From Rotaria socialis (lineage: Eukaryota > Rotifera > Eurotatoria > Philodinida > Philodinidae), in the NCBI GenBank assembly GCA_905331475.1, contig CAJNYU010003536.1:53727-117726 (forward strand): 64,000 nucleotides of DNA, in the 5' to 3' direction. Every line of letters begins with the position of its first letter. Within the stretch, counting starts at the first letter, position 1. Position numbers and translations under genes: made by a program. Below, in pieces: positions 46,594-59,796 of this stretch. The notes under the pieces are model-generated. The model did not search any database. It worked only from the letters and a program-made list of their open reading frames with translations, and was not told the DNA's origin.

Positions 46594-49500
46594 AAATAAA
46601 TGCGCTTTGTTAAAGATTACGATGGAGTTTTTTTTTAAAGTAAATTATTGAAACAAATAAATAGTTTCATTCCATGTGAAACCAAGGTTGCATAGTTTGC
46701 TGATTTTTTTTCTCGAGATTAATTAATACAAGAAAAAATAACCCAAAAGGATTAAATTTCATTTGGCACTGCTAACGCAAGCTACGAAAATTGGAACGTA
46801 TTTCTATGAACTAGTCCATAGGGAGGTTCGACTTCAGCAGAATATCTATTTTGATTAAAAAGTTCTTTCGAATTTTATTCGTGAGTGATTTATTTGATTA
46901 CATATACATCGGTATCACATTTGAAGGAAAAGAACAGATTAATTAATTCATAATCAAATAATCTATATGCATGAATTACGATACTCAATTATCATATTGT
47001 CAAAACTAGTTTGATGTCTTTTCTTTGGATTTCTATGGTATCTGGAATATTTGTTTCACTATCGGTTGACCGTATTCATTAGGGAATCGTTGCGTTTCTA
47101 CGAAGAATTCATGAAAAAACAACAGCTGCTACTTTTCTAAATAACATTCTTTTGTCAAGTATTGTCTGAATTTTCTATTCATCAATATGCATATCATAGA
47201 TCTATTTGAGTTTCTATAAAAGCATTAATATGCTATTGACGCCTGACTAGACCGAGAACCACCGAAAATTATTACAAGAATTATGTATTCTTTTAACTAT
47301 GACTACATTTAACACAATCGAGAGTTTCATTGTTTCAATGTTCGAATCCCATCTTGTTAATGTCATAATCAAAGTCATATTTTATATCTTAATTAAGATT
47401 TAACTGAAATGAAACGCATAGATATTTTACTTTATATCACTTCTATTGATCAATAAGCTATTCGAATTTATTTCATGATTTTATTATCAGATTGCAATAC
47501 TCCATTGATAATAGAACCGGCATGTATAAATATCAACTTTTTGATTGGTTTTGTTTTTCATTTTTAAAGATTTTCAAAATTATCTGTATCATTTTCATCG
47601 GAGAGATATGCGCAGTGTTAAACGTCAATTGATTTCTATAGTACTAATGTTGTCGATTTTGTTCGTATCGTCTCTAAAAGAAAAACAAAAATCACTTCTG
47701 CGATGCTCATGATTGATCTATCTATAATAATAAGAATATATGACTACGTTTTTTTTCTATTATCTACTGTGATCTATATTGAATTTAGCTAATATTTGAA
47801 TAAGCCAAAAGTTAATAGTTCTCTTTAGAATCATTTTTATTCAATCAAGACAAAGGAGAACATTCTTAGGTTAATATAAAACATCGTCATATTCAAAACA
47901 ATATGAATAAGAGATAATCAAATTTTATAATTATGATTTATTTACATGAAGATAAGCATGCAAAACAGATGTCGAGTTATTCTGACGTTTATTATTTGCA
48001 GCAAATCGACCGATTGCTGTTTGTTTTTGAATAGTAAACAATAACGTTAACACGACTCATACTTAGTGGTGAAATCTAACGAAGTTTTCTACAGTCACAC
48101 ACTAGAAGTTATTTTCTCTATTTTTTTTGTCATCATTAAACGTGACCGTTATTAGGATGTATGAATTCATAGAGTTATTTTGAGGCTTCTAATTGTAAAT
48201 AGTGTCACATAGTAGGTTATTTATACTTATATTTGGTTACTATTAAAGCTCATACTGGAATACTAAATATTTTATTCGACATCAAATGTTCAATACGATC
48301 AGAAAAAATTCATCAAGTTAATATTATGATAAATTGAACCTAGTTTCTACTATAATTAAAGCATCGTCTGTTCTGAAGTAAGTTTCTTGTTAGCCATCTA
48401 AAAAGTTGTTTTGACACTAAAATGAAACTTGGTTGTTTTCGTGGCAGCTCGAATGGTCACGAGAACCATATACAAAAGTCACTTATAGCTGATTGTAAAC
48501 AAAAAACGAGAAATCTTTGTTCTTAATTGCTTTAGTAATCTGTCACATCTTTTCGTGATTATATTGAATTATATTCTTGTCGAGTCTTCTACGAATCAGT
48601 TTCAGCTAATAATATATGAGAGTTCTTGTTCTCAGATTCAATTTTTTTGTGATGCATCGATAATCGAAATATCCTGTCTAGTGCGTGCAAAAAAACTAAT
48701 TAATGACGGTAAAAAGATCAACGAATGAGAGAAAAAAATCACATAGTTATGTTCTATTTGTTACGACTCTTCCGCTTACTTAAAATATTATAAAACATAG
48801 GAGATAAAAATCTTGGGATGGTTCAACTGCATAGGAGAGGAATAACATCGAGTGATAATTATGTTCAAGTGCATGGCAATCAAATGAACTTGTTGACGAT
48901 GAGTAGAAAGAAAGGAAATGACATCTATGAACACAATTGACGAGAAAAAACATACTGAAAAACATATATCGGCAAAAAAAAGCAAATTCTATTATATATT
49001 TTTCTCTTTATTACAATTTATTGTCTAAGTCGAAGACTTATTATGTTTAATAAAGAGACACATAGAAACAAGAGAGCGAAAGAGAAGCAGACCATAAAGG
49101 AAAAAAAATCGTAGTAGCCAACAGCAATATTTATCAATATTTTTTTGTGCACAACTGCACAACAATCTTATCATTTTTTTTATTTCTCTAGTTGGAATCA
49201 AATTGCTAGTAACAATATAACATCGATTCAAAGTCTCAATTAAAACTCGATTTAAGTACAAGTAACGCCAACAGCACTTTTATATTTCAGGTAGAACTTT
49301 TCTTATGCTACCCGAGCTAGTTAAAAGCAAAAATCGTTCCTTTTTTTTAGAATTTCTTATTGAAAATATTTTTTTATGAACTATTTGAAATCTTTAGAAC
49401 AATCGGACTACTTTATATGGTTAGCTTTCTATTGAAATCGAATTCTTTTTTTTTTGCATTTTTATCTATTGTAACGAATTTAGTGTGAAATAAGAAATGC

Positions 49501-51035
49501 CATAGATGATTTGTAACGGTTGGAATAATTGAATGTTAACGTGCGGACTATGTCAAAGTGATAGGCAAAATTTCACCGAGAAAAGATTACAAAAATAGGA
49601 AGTTAGTAATGGAAAACAGATATTATAATATTACATTTATAACTAAATCACAGTATATACTCTAAGTATGTTATGAACACTCAACTTTTCATGAATTACT
49701 AGTGTATTTCAATAATTAGCATGCATACATATATATATATATATATATGAAGGAAAAAATGATATCCTATTTTTATCTCCTTATAGTAATACTAACAATA
49801 GATTGATTATTTGTGCTCATATTTTTGTTTCAATACAATGAAGTTCACTATTATAGTTTACTTTGTTTTGTTATTGAAATGTATAATGAATCAAGTACTA
49901 TTTGGACACGGACGCAAGAAAATTATTTTTTTTAAATATTATTCTTATTGTCTAATATTGTATTTCGATAAGAAAGATGAATTTTTGTTCTTTTTCTTCA
50001 GTATCATCGTTAATTTCATTCTCAGATTTTATGAACATTTATCTAAGCGAAGAACTTGTATTATTTTGAAGCGATTGACAGCATACAGCATTTTCAACAT
50101 GAATTATATTTAATAAAAAATATGATTCTTCTATTTGTACACAGTAACGAATAAGGTTAGGTAGGCTCTTTTAGGCTACGAAACTGTATTGTTACTTTCT
50201 ATTTTTGCGAGATTTATTAAATATAACATTGATGGCATTAGACTGAAAGAATTAACCACTTGCCACGTAATTCTAGAAATCTCGTTTTCATTGAAAATTT
50301 TTCTAATGATAATGTTTGATTTCTAACTAGTTAATAAATAAAGTCACGTTAACAATCTATGAAGAACGGTGAGAAATCTCATTTTTCGATTTATACTATT
50401 GCATTCTATTTGCAGATTTTAGTATGAGAAATAAAAATGAATATAACGAAACAGGAAAAGAACTTCCTGTGAAGCGTTTTGTCAATCCGAAGGAAATGTC
50501 AAACGGCGGACTAAATTAATTGAACTTCACTTTAATTAGAATCATTTGATTACTTTTCATACGAGACACGTTCGTTTTTTTCACATAGATTTTCTTAATT
50601 AACATCTTTTTTTCTAAAGTTCATGAACAAAATCTTATTTCAGCATAGTTAAACGGAGCGTTCACATCTCATCACAACACAGTAACTTCAAACAAATACT
50701 TTTGATACACTCAATAATAATCACTTTTAAATATAGTCTTCATTTAGAGAGAGAGAGAGAGAGAGAGATTTTATAGCGTAGAATGGGAGTGCCCAACCGA
50801 ATTCCGGAAATGTTTCAATAGAAAAAACAAAGCATGATGCTGCTTTTCTATACAATACATAGAGAGCGTTCGTTTGCTTTCATTACATAGATTTATGTAG
50901 AGACAGTTAAAATACAGGAACTTTAAAACTGCCGGCCTAGTCATGTTTCCTCTTGTAGAATTTTTCACATGTAACTCAACATCACTAACAGACTAACAAA
51001 AAAAAGGAGCATTTTCTTTCTCTATTCATAATTAA
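46594..51035. other. Long gene-poor intergenic region
   Basis: About 4.4 kb without a supported gene. Contains an AT dinucleotide run at about 49731-49748 and an AG microsatellite at about 50749-50767. Open frames at 48780-49261 and 49811-50113 are short, hydrophobic or Lys/Phe-rich and lack splice or domain support. Could contain regulatory DNA of neighbouring genes; nothing specific seen. Confidence 0.5.
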
Positions 51036-51577
51036 CGTGTGAGTGATTGAAGATTGCAGCACCTCTTCTCTTTTGTTAAAACATGCATCCTTAGATTCGC
51101 CTTTTCGCGCTCATCATGAATCTCCACTTAGTTTCTCGATTTGACAAAACGCTCGTGGAGAAACGCGCAAGATACTAGGATGGTCTAAAAATCGACAAAA
51201 AAATTGTTTTACAACAAACAATGTGTATTTCTCTAGTGTTACACTTTTCACTCTCACCAATATAGTTTTCGAATTCCCCATGGAAAAATTAGTCTAACAG
51301 CAATATATATATATTGTTGCTGGACTTATTTTTCCATGAGGAATTCGAAAATCATATTGGTGAGAGTGAAAAGTGTAACATTTGAGAAATACAGGTTGTT
51401 TGTTGTAAAAAAAATTTTGTTGACTTTTAGTCCCTCGTAGTATCTTGCCTATTTGCCCACAAATGTTATGTCAAGTCGAAAAACTAAGGTGATTTTCGTG
51501 ATGAGCACGAAAAGGGGAATCGAATGATGCATGTTTAAGCAGAAGAGAGAATGAGCTGTAACTTTCAGTTACCAGGC
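51036..51577. mobile_element. Foldback element A, copy 1 (uninterrupted)
   Basis: About 540 bases forming one long hairpin. The left arm starts near GTGTGAGTGATTGAAGATTG and the right arm ends near CAGTTACCAGGCC. Internal matching landmarks are AAACATGCATC / GATGCATGTTT, GAATTCCCCATGGAAAAA / TTTTTCCATGAGGAATTC and CTCACCAATAT / ATATTGGTGAG. The loop centres on a TA run within CAATATATATATATTG near 51301-51316. No coding capacity. Same family as 52711-54059. Confidence 0.88.
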
Positions 51578-52710
51578 CTTCCAAAAAAATATAACGCTTT
51601 TAAGAAATAAGAAGCATTTAGGATGTAAAAAGCTTTTAAAAAGTTAAAAGAAAAAACTTTCCTTTATTTCTTTTATCCCAGTAGTAGTTTGTTCGGTTTA
51701 GATCAATCATTGAGTAGGGTAGCATATTTGCTTTTCATCTGTTACCTTTATTGAGTAAAAAATATCTAATATATTATTGAGGTAGTTTGCCTGCTTTCTC
51801 ATCGATTAATATAAGGATAAAGAGGGTTGCGTTTACGAAATCGTCATAGATCGGATTGATTCTAATAGAACACTATAAATAACATCAAATGATAGTTCAA
51901 CCATTTCGAATCTGACGGCTCATTTATTGAAGCGCAGGTGTTTCTGTTTATTATTGCAAAATCCAGAAAATATTTCAGTTTTCTTTTTTAAATCTAAGAG
52001 TATTTAGTGAAGATGAATTCATAACATATAATTACTTGTCTCTTCGACAGTCATGCAGATTTTAATTAAAACAGTCAAATGGACATGTTGAGTCGTATTT
52101 GGTGCAAGAAAAAACAAAAAAAATGATTTTTATTAAAGGTTATCAAGTTTGGAAAAATAAATAAATATATGACACAAATAGAATCATAGAACGCGTTTTT
52201 TACCTCAATATAGACCGAGAGAATAACTGCTGATCGGAGTGGGGTGGGGATGATGTGAGTCAAAATATAATTACTATTTTTCTTTAATATTAATAATAAT
52301 TACAAATTACATTTACTCCTCCTTATTCTCTGTCTAGTTTGCTTCTCTTCGTCTTATTCTCGGGAGTAGCAGTAAAACGGAAGAAAAGGACAGAATGAAC
52401 TATTTCGCTATCTTACGCATGCACTCATTTTCTTTACTCTCGCAAGTAATGTTCTCACTTAAAGCATCATTACTTTTCTTTGACTGTTTCTTAAATAGAA
52501 TAATCAGAAAGAAAAGCCAACATGTACTAGTCTCTTTAACTTTTTGTTTCGTTTCTTGTTCGCTCTTTAGTATCATCGAATTATATATATAAAGGTGTCC
52601 TGACATCAATGGAAGCAATATATCTCAAACGTGAGTATATATATGTATCTGTATATGGCTAATTAGAAAATACGAGAAAACTTTCTTTGTTTTTTATTCA
52701 AATAATATAT
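51578..52710. other. Intergenic between foldback elements
   Basis: AT-rich spacer with no supported gene; short open frames at 52075-52263 and 52395-52618 on opposite strands look incidental. Confidence 0.5.
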
Positions 52711-54059
52711 GGTGCGAGTAATTGAAGATTGCAGCATCTCTTCTCTTTTGTTAAAACATGCATCTCAAGATTCCCCTTTTCGCGCTCATCACGAATCTCC
52801 ACTTAGTTTCTCGATTTGACAAAACATTTGTGGAGAAAAGCGCAAGATACTAAGAGGGTCTAAAAGTCAACAAATTTTTTTTTACAACAAACAACCTGTA
52901 TTTCTCTAATGTTACACTTTTCACTCTCACCAATATAGTTTTCGAATTCCCCATGGAAAAATTAGTCTAACAGCAATATATAAAGCTTTATCGGATATTG
53001 CATGTTCAATCGGGCCAACGAGCACTTAGGGTCGCTCCGGTTTTTACTAGTGAATTTTGCAAACATATCTAGTTTTTCTTTGCTGGTGTAGAGAACTTCC
53101 ATTCAATCGTTATTCGAAGCGCCATTTGATGAGCTACAAATGTGTAGCCTGGTTTTTATGCGGCTTATCTGTGCTGAGAAACCTGTTTTTCCCACGCCAG
53201 CCGTTGACTTGTCGAAAAATTAGCCATTTTTTCCACTTTTCCACTAAAAGAGATTTCTCTATGAGTCAAATGAATATCATATTCGGAGTCAGCATAAAAA
53301 TTTGCATCGAATAAGCTATATTTTATCGAAAAGAAATTCTCTTCAAAATTCAATTTGTAGCGGGTACCACAGGGAAAACTTGAATTAAAAGTAGCTTGGG
53401 GGGAGTATAGGTCGAATTTTGAAGAAAATTTCTTTTCGATAAAATATAGCTTATTCGATGCAGATTTTTATACTGACTCCGAATATGATATTCATTTGAC
53501 TCGGAGAGAAATCTCGTTTAGTGGAAAAGTCAAGAAGATGGCTAATTTTTCGACAATTCAACGGCTGGCGTGGGAAAAACAGGTTTCTCAGCACAGAAAA
53601 AGCAGCATAAAAACCAAGCTACGCATTTGTAGCTCATCAAATGGCGCTTCGAATAACGATTGAATGGAAGTTTTCTACACCGGCAAAAAAATAACTAGAT
53701 ATGTTTGCAAAATTCACTAGTACAAAGCGGAATCACCATAAATGTTCGTTTGCCAGGTTGAACATGAAAATATCCGATAAAGCTTTATATATTGTTGCTG
53801 GATTTATTTTTCCATGAGGAATTCGAAAGTCATATTGGTGAGAGTGAAAATTGTAACATTAGAGAAATACACATTGTTTGTTGAAAAATAATTTTTTTGC
53901 TGATTTTTAGGCCCTCTTAGTATCTTGCGTGTTTCTCTATGAACGCTTTGCCAAATCGAATAACTAAATAGATATTCGTGATGAGTGCGGAAAAGGGAAT
54001 TTAATGATGCGTGTTTAAGCAGAAGAGAGAAGGTGCTGTAGCTTTCAATTACCAGCACC
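52711..54059. mobile_element. Foldback element A, copy 2, split by element B
   Basis: Left half 52711-52982 and right half 53786-54059 match the two arms of copy 1 nearly base for base, including CACTCTCACCAATATAG, CCATGGAAAAATTAGTC and the (rc) partners. Ends are GGTGCGAGTAATTGAAG on the left and CTTTCAATTACCAGCACC on the right. An 803-base unrelated foldback element is inserted in the central TA run, which copy 1 retains empty. Confidence 0.9.
52983..53785. mobile_element. Foldback element B nested in element A
   Basis: Begins AAGCTTTATCGGATATTG and ends AATATCCGATAAAGCTT, with TA on both sides. The arms pair over about 375 bases (for example GCCATTTGATGAGCTACAAA versus its complement near 53631-53650, and GCTATATTTTATCGAAAAGA versus TCTTTTCGATAAAATATAGC). 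A short unpaired centre near 53360-53405 contains GGGTACCACAGGG. Open frames of up to 85 codons mirror each other on both arms and are by-products of the palindrome. Confidence 0.9.
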
Positions 54060-54968
54060 TTGTTGAACATGACATATTGTGATGAACCTATTATCCGTTC
54101 TGAGATCATTCAATAGCAAGTGTATGCAAGACAGGAAATAATTATTTTCTGTTTATTATAAAAATGTCTGTTCTCATTGTGAAATAGCTTCACTTTAATC
54201 TGAGACATTATACTAATAAATCGAATAAAATATATTTTTCAAGACAATGCCGATAGTACTGTTTTGTGAGGAAAGGAAAGCATTTAACACATATAAAATG
54301 TTTACGCACATATATTTTAAGTCATTCTAAATAATTTAGCATGTCTTTTTTTAGCCATGAGAATCTTAATTGATCATTCGTCATAAGAAATATTAACGAG
54401 CTTTCGACTCTGAGCTATTTTAAACATGCTCATCTAGTATCTAGTAGTTGTTTCCTGTTGTCACGTAAATACATATCCTCAAATATAAGCTGTCTGCTTT
54501 TTTATGCCGTTGAGTTTAAATCCAACTTTTTGGCGTACTTATCTGATCTGCGTCGTGTACTTCCGAATGTATTGCCAATAAAAATCAGCTTAGAATTCTT
54601 CTTCTTCTTCCTCCTCTCTAAATATAATCATTGTTTTTTGATGCATTAAATGTAATAGCCGTACAATAACATTTGTTTATAAACGATTATGAATGTGAGC
54701 TGTCAGTCGTGTTAGTTCTAGTATAAATACGTAAAAAGAAAGTTGCTATATAAACAAAAAATTCTTTCCATCGAGGATTGACAATAGTCCCACTCACATA
54801 ACTTTAGTGAATGCAAATTCTCTTAATATTATAAATAAAACAAGGTAGACTATTAGTCTTCTTCATGAATAACATAGCAGATTGCTTGTGAAATAAAACC
54901 ACATCAGAAAAAAGTAGATACATGAATAAATTACAATATTTGCAAATAGAGTAGGAAACTCTATCAGA
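54060..54968. other. Intergenic upstream of GPCR gene
   Basis: AT-rich; presumably contains the GPCR promoter. No site is convincing. A CTT-rich tract lies near 54596-54616. Confidence 0.5.
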
Positions 54969-57872
54969 ATGTTTCGTCTTTTTTTTTTGTTCATAGCCTT
55001 TCCCATTGAATTATTTTCCAATATAATGTTACCATATTCACCAGCATCATTATCATTCAATAATTACAATTCCACAGCTACATATTCAACTTCAACATTA
55101 GCTCAACAGTTGTTAGTTGGTATATCTCAGTCCGTAGCTGAAACAAATAAAATGGATGTAAATTTTCATGATAATCATAATTCACTTGTTCGTTATAAAA
55201 CCATCTATCGTAATTATCATGGTATTATATCAAGTTTTGTATGTATATTTGGTTTAACATGTAATTTATTCAATATAATTGTCTTAACTCGTCCACTAAT
55301 GCGTTCGTCCACCAACACTATTTTAACCTCATTAGCTATATCCGATTTAATTAAAATGTTATTTGTTTTACCTGCAGCGATACTTTTTTATTGTTTACAA
55401 ATTAGTGAACGTAAAAGCGAACCTGATTTTTCATCACGCTTTCAAGTTACATTTTATATGATACAAATGTTAGTTGCACTAACATTACATTGTATTAGTA
55501 CATGGTATGGGTGAAAAGATTTTTTGTTGTCAAAAAAATTTAAATTGACGTGCGTGGAGAGTTTATTAATGTATGTAGACCACAAAGGTTCTCCGATGAA
55601 TCTCCAATGAATGAGTAGCTATATAAAAACAATTTCCGTTTTCTTTTTTTTTTCTATAGAAAGCCATAGGAAAAAAACACTGACACAACTATTTTCTTTG
55701 TGGGGAAAAGATAAAATTTAATAATTAAAGTTACTTTGCAAATCGTATTCACTCATCATACATTATCTATTGTACCATATGCACTGAGAACTCTCCGTAT
55801 CGTAATGCATGCTGCTTTTCTGACGCAATACAAATGAAAGAGAGCTATTAATACTAGAAAAAAAAACTGTTTACCCTGGCAAATTTTCTGTTCTTTTGTA
55901 TCGTAATTATATCATTTTGAAAGATATGAATCCTGCTGAGCATGTATGATCTATGTAAATCTATTCGGTTTCAGGGGAAAACGACAGGTTCAGAAAAATG
56001 CCACACCGAACAATATCAAGAATGAAAACTGTAGAACAGAAAATTGGTGAGAAGTAAACACATGGAATGAGATTATAAGTAAATAGATAACCTATAACCA
56101 TTTTAGTAATCATTTAATATGATTAACGCCATCGCCTCAAAATAGCTTTTGAATCTAATAGAATTATGGATTGAATCATAGAGCAAACTGTGTGTCGATT
56201 TTAAAAGATTGGTTTCTCATAGAATACCAAGATAAAAATAAATGATTTTCTTTACAACAATTGATTGAGAATTTCATGCAGAATACCCATAGATTCTGTC
56301 AGATTTTAATATAAAATTCTAATATTTCCGTACGTCCTTTTTTTTTATAAGCCTTTCATTGATGCTTCGAGTACATTGCTGATAATGGAGAAATCAATGT
56401 AATCCTACTGGAAAAAAAAACTTCTGAAACGATCAATTATAAATAATTTCATTATTCGACTTGATAGTATTACCGTTATGCCTTTGAACTCTGTATTAGT
56501 TTTGTAAATTGATCTCAAAATTCAATTATTTTCCCTTAAATATCAATTAAGATCACATTCTTTATCTACTTCATGAGACTCTAAGCTATAATCATTCTCT
56601 TATAGCTACTTGATTTATATCTGTTTGATAACAATTCAAATAATAATAGAAGCACGAAAGATTTAAGAAAGAGACAATCTAGAGTTCTTTACGTAGGAGA
56701 CAGAAATAGTTTCGAATAATTTTTAACAGGATATATTTTACTTATCTAATCCGATTAAATTCCGATAAAAACTTAACTATACATGAATTTCTATCGCCTT
56801 GTTTTAACTAACCATGATACAGATTTCAATATTGTGTTCTTTTTCATTTTAGGCTGACAGTTCTTCTCGCTGCTTTTCGTTTTGTATTTCTGAGCTGTAG
56901 AAGTCTAACAGGCTATGTTTCAAGACCAGATCGTGCATTGATGGGTGTTATTACAGTAGTTGTTGTTTCCACAATTCTTTGTGTACCATCATATGTAGAA
57001 CATCGTATTGTTAATAATTGTACGAACGATACATTGTCATTACCTTCATATCGTTTTGAAGAAACAAGACTAAGTGAATATTTATCGTTGCGTAGCACTG
57101 TATTTGTTTTACACGCTGTTATATTTAAATTGATACCATGTATTTTACTGCTTTTATTCAGCTTTTTATTAATTCATCAATTAAGAAGTGCATTAGCAAA
57201 AGCTGAGATAGTTCAAAAACATTCTGCAACACCAATAAATCTTACGAATAATGGACGCTTGCGTGGGCGTAGACATGAAAAAGAAAATCGTCGTACAACA
57301 TTAATGTTAGTTATAGTTTGCGCTCTATTTCTAATTACAGAATTACCGCAAGGTGCAATATTACTGTTAGCGTTTCTTTCAAAACAGAGATCAAACGATT
57401 ATTATGAAATCTATCAACAACTTGGTACGTTAAAAAAAGAGAATGTTTTTCTTTTCTTTCTATTACGATTCGCTTTTTTATTCTAGGTGATACCTTTGAT
57501 ATATTAGCATTAATTAATAATTCCGTCAATTTTATTCTCTACTGTTTAATGTCACGTGCATTTCGTGACACATTTAAACAAACGTTTTGTATTTCTTTTC
57601 AAGAAATCGATCATCGAGATTCAAGATTTTCAATTACACAGATTTCGGTAAGAAAAAGTCAACCCGAACAGTTAAATACATCAATACATTGTGAAGCATT
57701 ATCAAAATCTAAATGTAGTATTTATCAACGAACAAGCAAACCAATAGTTGAAGAGAATAAGAATAAAAAGAAAAAAATCTCACTACAATGTTTTAATCAT
57801 TTAACAACAGTTCCATTACTCAATGATGATACATCAAATGGTTTGCAAAAACACAATTCATGTCCAAAATAA
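54969..57872 (+). CDS. Rhodopsin-class neuropeptide GPCR (DMSR / sex-peptide-receptor-like)
   Basis: Three exons, 54969-55504, 56853-57424 and 57487-57872, give 497 residues. After a hydrophobic start (MFRLFFLFIAFPIELF, possible signal peptide) and a glycosylatable Ser/Thr-rich ectodomain, seven TM helices follow. TM1-TM2 read IISSFVCIFGLTCNLFNIIVLTRPLMRSSTNTILTSLAISDL with the conserved Asn and Asp of class A. TM3 ends in WLTVLLAAFRFVFL, where the DRY-type motif is FRF, as seen in this subfamily. TM6 carries FLITELPQGAI and TM7 NNSVNFILYCLMSRAFRDTF; ELPQG and the NSVNF..YCLMS block are hallmarks of myosuppressin/FMRFamide-like DMSR receptors. The cytoplasmic tail is basic and Ser-rich. The ligand cannot be named from sequence. 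Intron 1 (1348 bases) is unusually long for this region. Confidence 0.88.
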
Positions 57873-58785
57873 ATAGATTTATCTCTGTTTTGTTTTTCAG
57901 TAAACATAAATAATAATAAAAATAATAATGCAAACTATGAAAATTTATTTACACGAGATGTTTATATATATCAAATGAATTTTTTGCAAAATCTCCTGTA
58001 GAGTAAAGAAATTTATTTATTAACTTTTTCATAAATAAAATTGAACAGTATCAGCGTTGTTATGCATGACGTCTCATTTTCTATATGGAAGAAATCTAAA
58101 TTCTATTACTGATTCTTTCAGGATTTCACACGTAATTAGGATTATTGTTAAATTGTTGATTACTGTATAACTACTACTGATTCAGTTAACTATCCTTTTC
58201 GAATTAAAACAAAAATTCATTAGAAAAATAAAAACAATGAATGCTCAAAACAGTACTATATTTTTTCTTTTATATTTAAAAGAATATTTTATTTTATATA
58301 TATTTCTCTCGGAATGACAAGAATCTTAATGTTACTTACAGAAAAAGATACACATGAAATACACACAAACAATATGATTTAATATATTTTCAATTCGCTT
58401 TCTTCTTTTTGATAGGTCATCAGTTTTTGCTCGTTGGACATTCAATTAAATTAGTTAATATCGTGAACACAATGTTTCAATACTAGATAATCTCACGTTA
58501 ATTATTGTAATAATCTAACATGAATACTCATTATTGGGTATATATATGTGACTGTGTATGTATGCGAATTTTTTTCCCAGTTTTCAACAACATAGAGAAA
58601 TGCGAACCGACCTGATTGATAGACTTTGACACATCGCTTCATAATTGCATAAGTGACTCACATTAATTAAAAAACTGACAGTTTTGACGTTGATTTTATG
58701 ATGAATATTCACTGAGACTTTCATTAAAAATAATGAATTACAAATTCTACAATCATTTTCTGTGACGATATTTTGCTCGAGTATA
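57873..58785. other. GPCR 3' UTR and intergenic DNA
   Basis: AT-rich; AAT-repeat-like AATAATAATAAAAATAATAATG at about 57909-57931 follows the stop. No further gene. Confidence 0.55.
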
Positions 58786-59082
58786 CCCAAGTCGAACAGT
58801 CCGGCCTGAAAACGGCCGGTTTCGGTTAGTTTCGTTGATTTTGTGGAAGCAGTATTCCGGTTAGAAAATTTTCGGATTTTTTTCAGTGATTTCCAATCAA
58901 CTCCTGCCGGAAAGCACCGGAACTTGGCAGGAATCCGTCGGAAACGTCTAGCCGTATATTTGACCGGAATACTGCTTCCATGTTCCATCGATTTCGCGTG
59001 TTTTCCTGCAGGATATGGTGAGTTTCCTGCATATTTCCTGGAGTATCCTACGAGATCGGGTGACCGGAATGTTCGACCTGGG
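58786..59082. mobile_element. 297-base TA-flanked inverted-repeat element
   Basis: Left end CCCAAGTCGAACAGTCCGG and right end CCGGAATGTTCGACCTGGG are inverted copies with few mismatches; each is flanked by TA. A second, nearly perfect inverted pair lies inside: GGAAGCAGTATTCCGGT at about 58845-58861 against ACCGGAATACTGCTTCC at about 58963-58979. GC content is well above surroundings and CCGG is frequent. It encodes no transposase; Tc1/mariner-type MITE is the best guess. Confidence 0.8.
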
Positions 59083-59495
59083 TAAGTAACGCTTTGAGTA
59101 ATTTTCTTTCAACCTTTTTTATTTATCAAAAACATATAATGTAAATCTATGGCACAGAGTAATCGATTCCAAATTGAAACATCTATGTTCGTTTAATACT
59201 AAAAGATTTTTAATTTTACCATCATTCAATTCAACGGTAACTATAAATCTTTACACAACCATTTTTTTCTTAACAATCGGCAAGACTGGTTTGGTATGCG
59301 TTATTAAAGGCAAACTATTTCATAACTGACAGTTGATCTTTGATTTTTATTGATTTTTTTCACATTTTGCAGTTGAAAAACAAAAAAATTCTTTCACGTC
59401 TATTGAATAATTATGTTTCTCTACTACAAAACCTTGCTGCACAACAAGGGAGTGTAATTTTTTACTTTCCATTGACGTTAAATATAAAAGAAACA

Positions 59496-59796
59496 ATGCT
59501 TTTAATTTTAATTCTACTATGGCTATTCGTTGCAACAGTTCATGCAGGTCACTATAAAGAAGTGTAGATATATGTAAAGAAAACAATGATTACATCAGTG
59601 TTTAATCTTCTACGATGGAACCATCACTTGGAAATCCGTTGATCCCTATAGTAATCCTAGTACGATTCGAATTATTATTTCTCAATCACATTTATGGACA
59701 CTGCGTCGTCTTGCGTGTAATCAAGCATTAATTGATAGTTTAGGTTGGTATGCAGATGGTGGTCGTTGTGGCGATATTGATGGCACGCTTCGATGA
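59496..59796 (+). pseudogene. Truncated secreted-protein gene fragment
   Basis: ATG at 59496 starts a clear signal peptide (MLLILILLWLFVATVHA) followed by GHYKEV and a stop after only 24 residues. About 50 bases further a different frame reads DGTITWKSVDPYSNPS, then IRIIISQSHLWTLRRLACNQ and LGWYADGGRCGDI before a stop at 59794-59796. The two pieces look like consecutive parts of one extracellular domain interrupted by an insertion without a proper intron (no AG before the second piece). Downstream sequence carries three near-repeats of GTTACACTCTGGA but no continuation. Probably a dead fragment of a secreted protein family that I cannot name. Confidence 0.5.

Noticed and set aside
47335..47352. 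tRNA T-loop-like GTTCGAATCCC
   Set aside because: No matching T-stem 5' side, D-arm or acceptor stem within 80 bases upstream.
49811..50113. 100-codon hydrophobic open frame
   Set aside because: Very Phe/Ile/Tyr-rich as expected from T-rich DNA; no signal of a real protein.
53057..53314. 85-codon open frame in element B
   Set aside because: Mirrored on the other arm in reverse; a by-product of the palindrome, not a transposase.
58584..58988. 134-codon minus-strand open frame
   Set aside because: Runs through the 297-base inverted-repeat element; no domain recognised.
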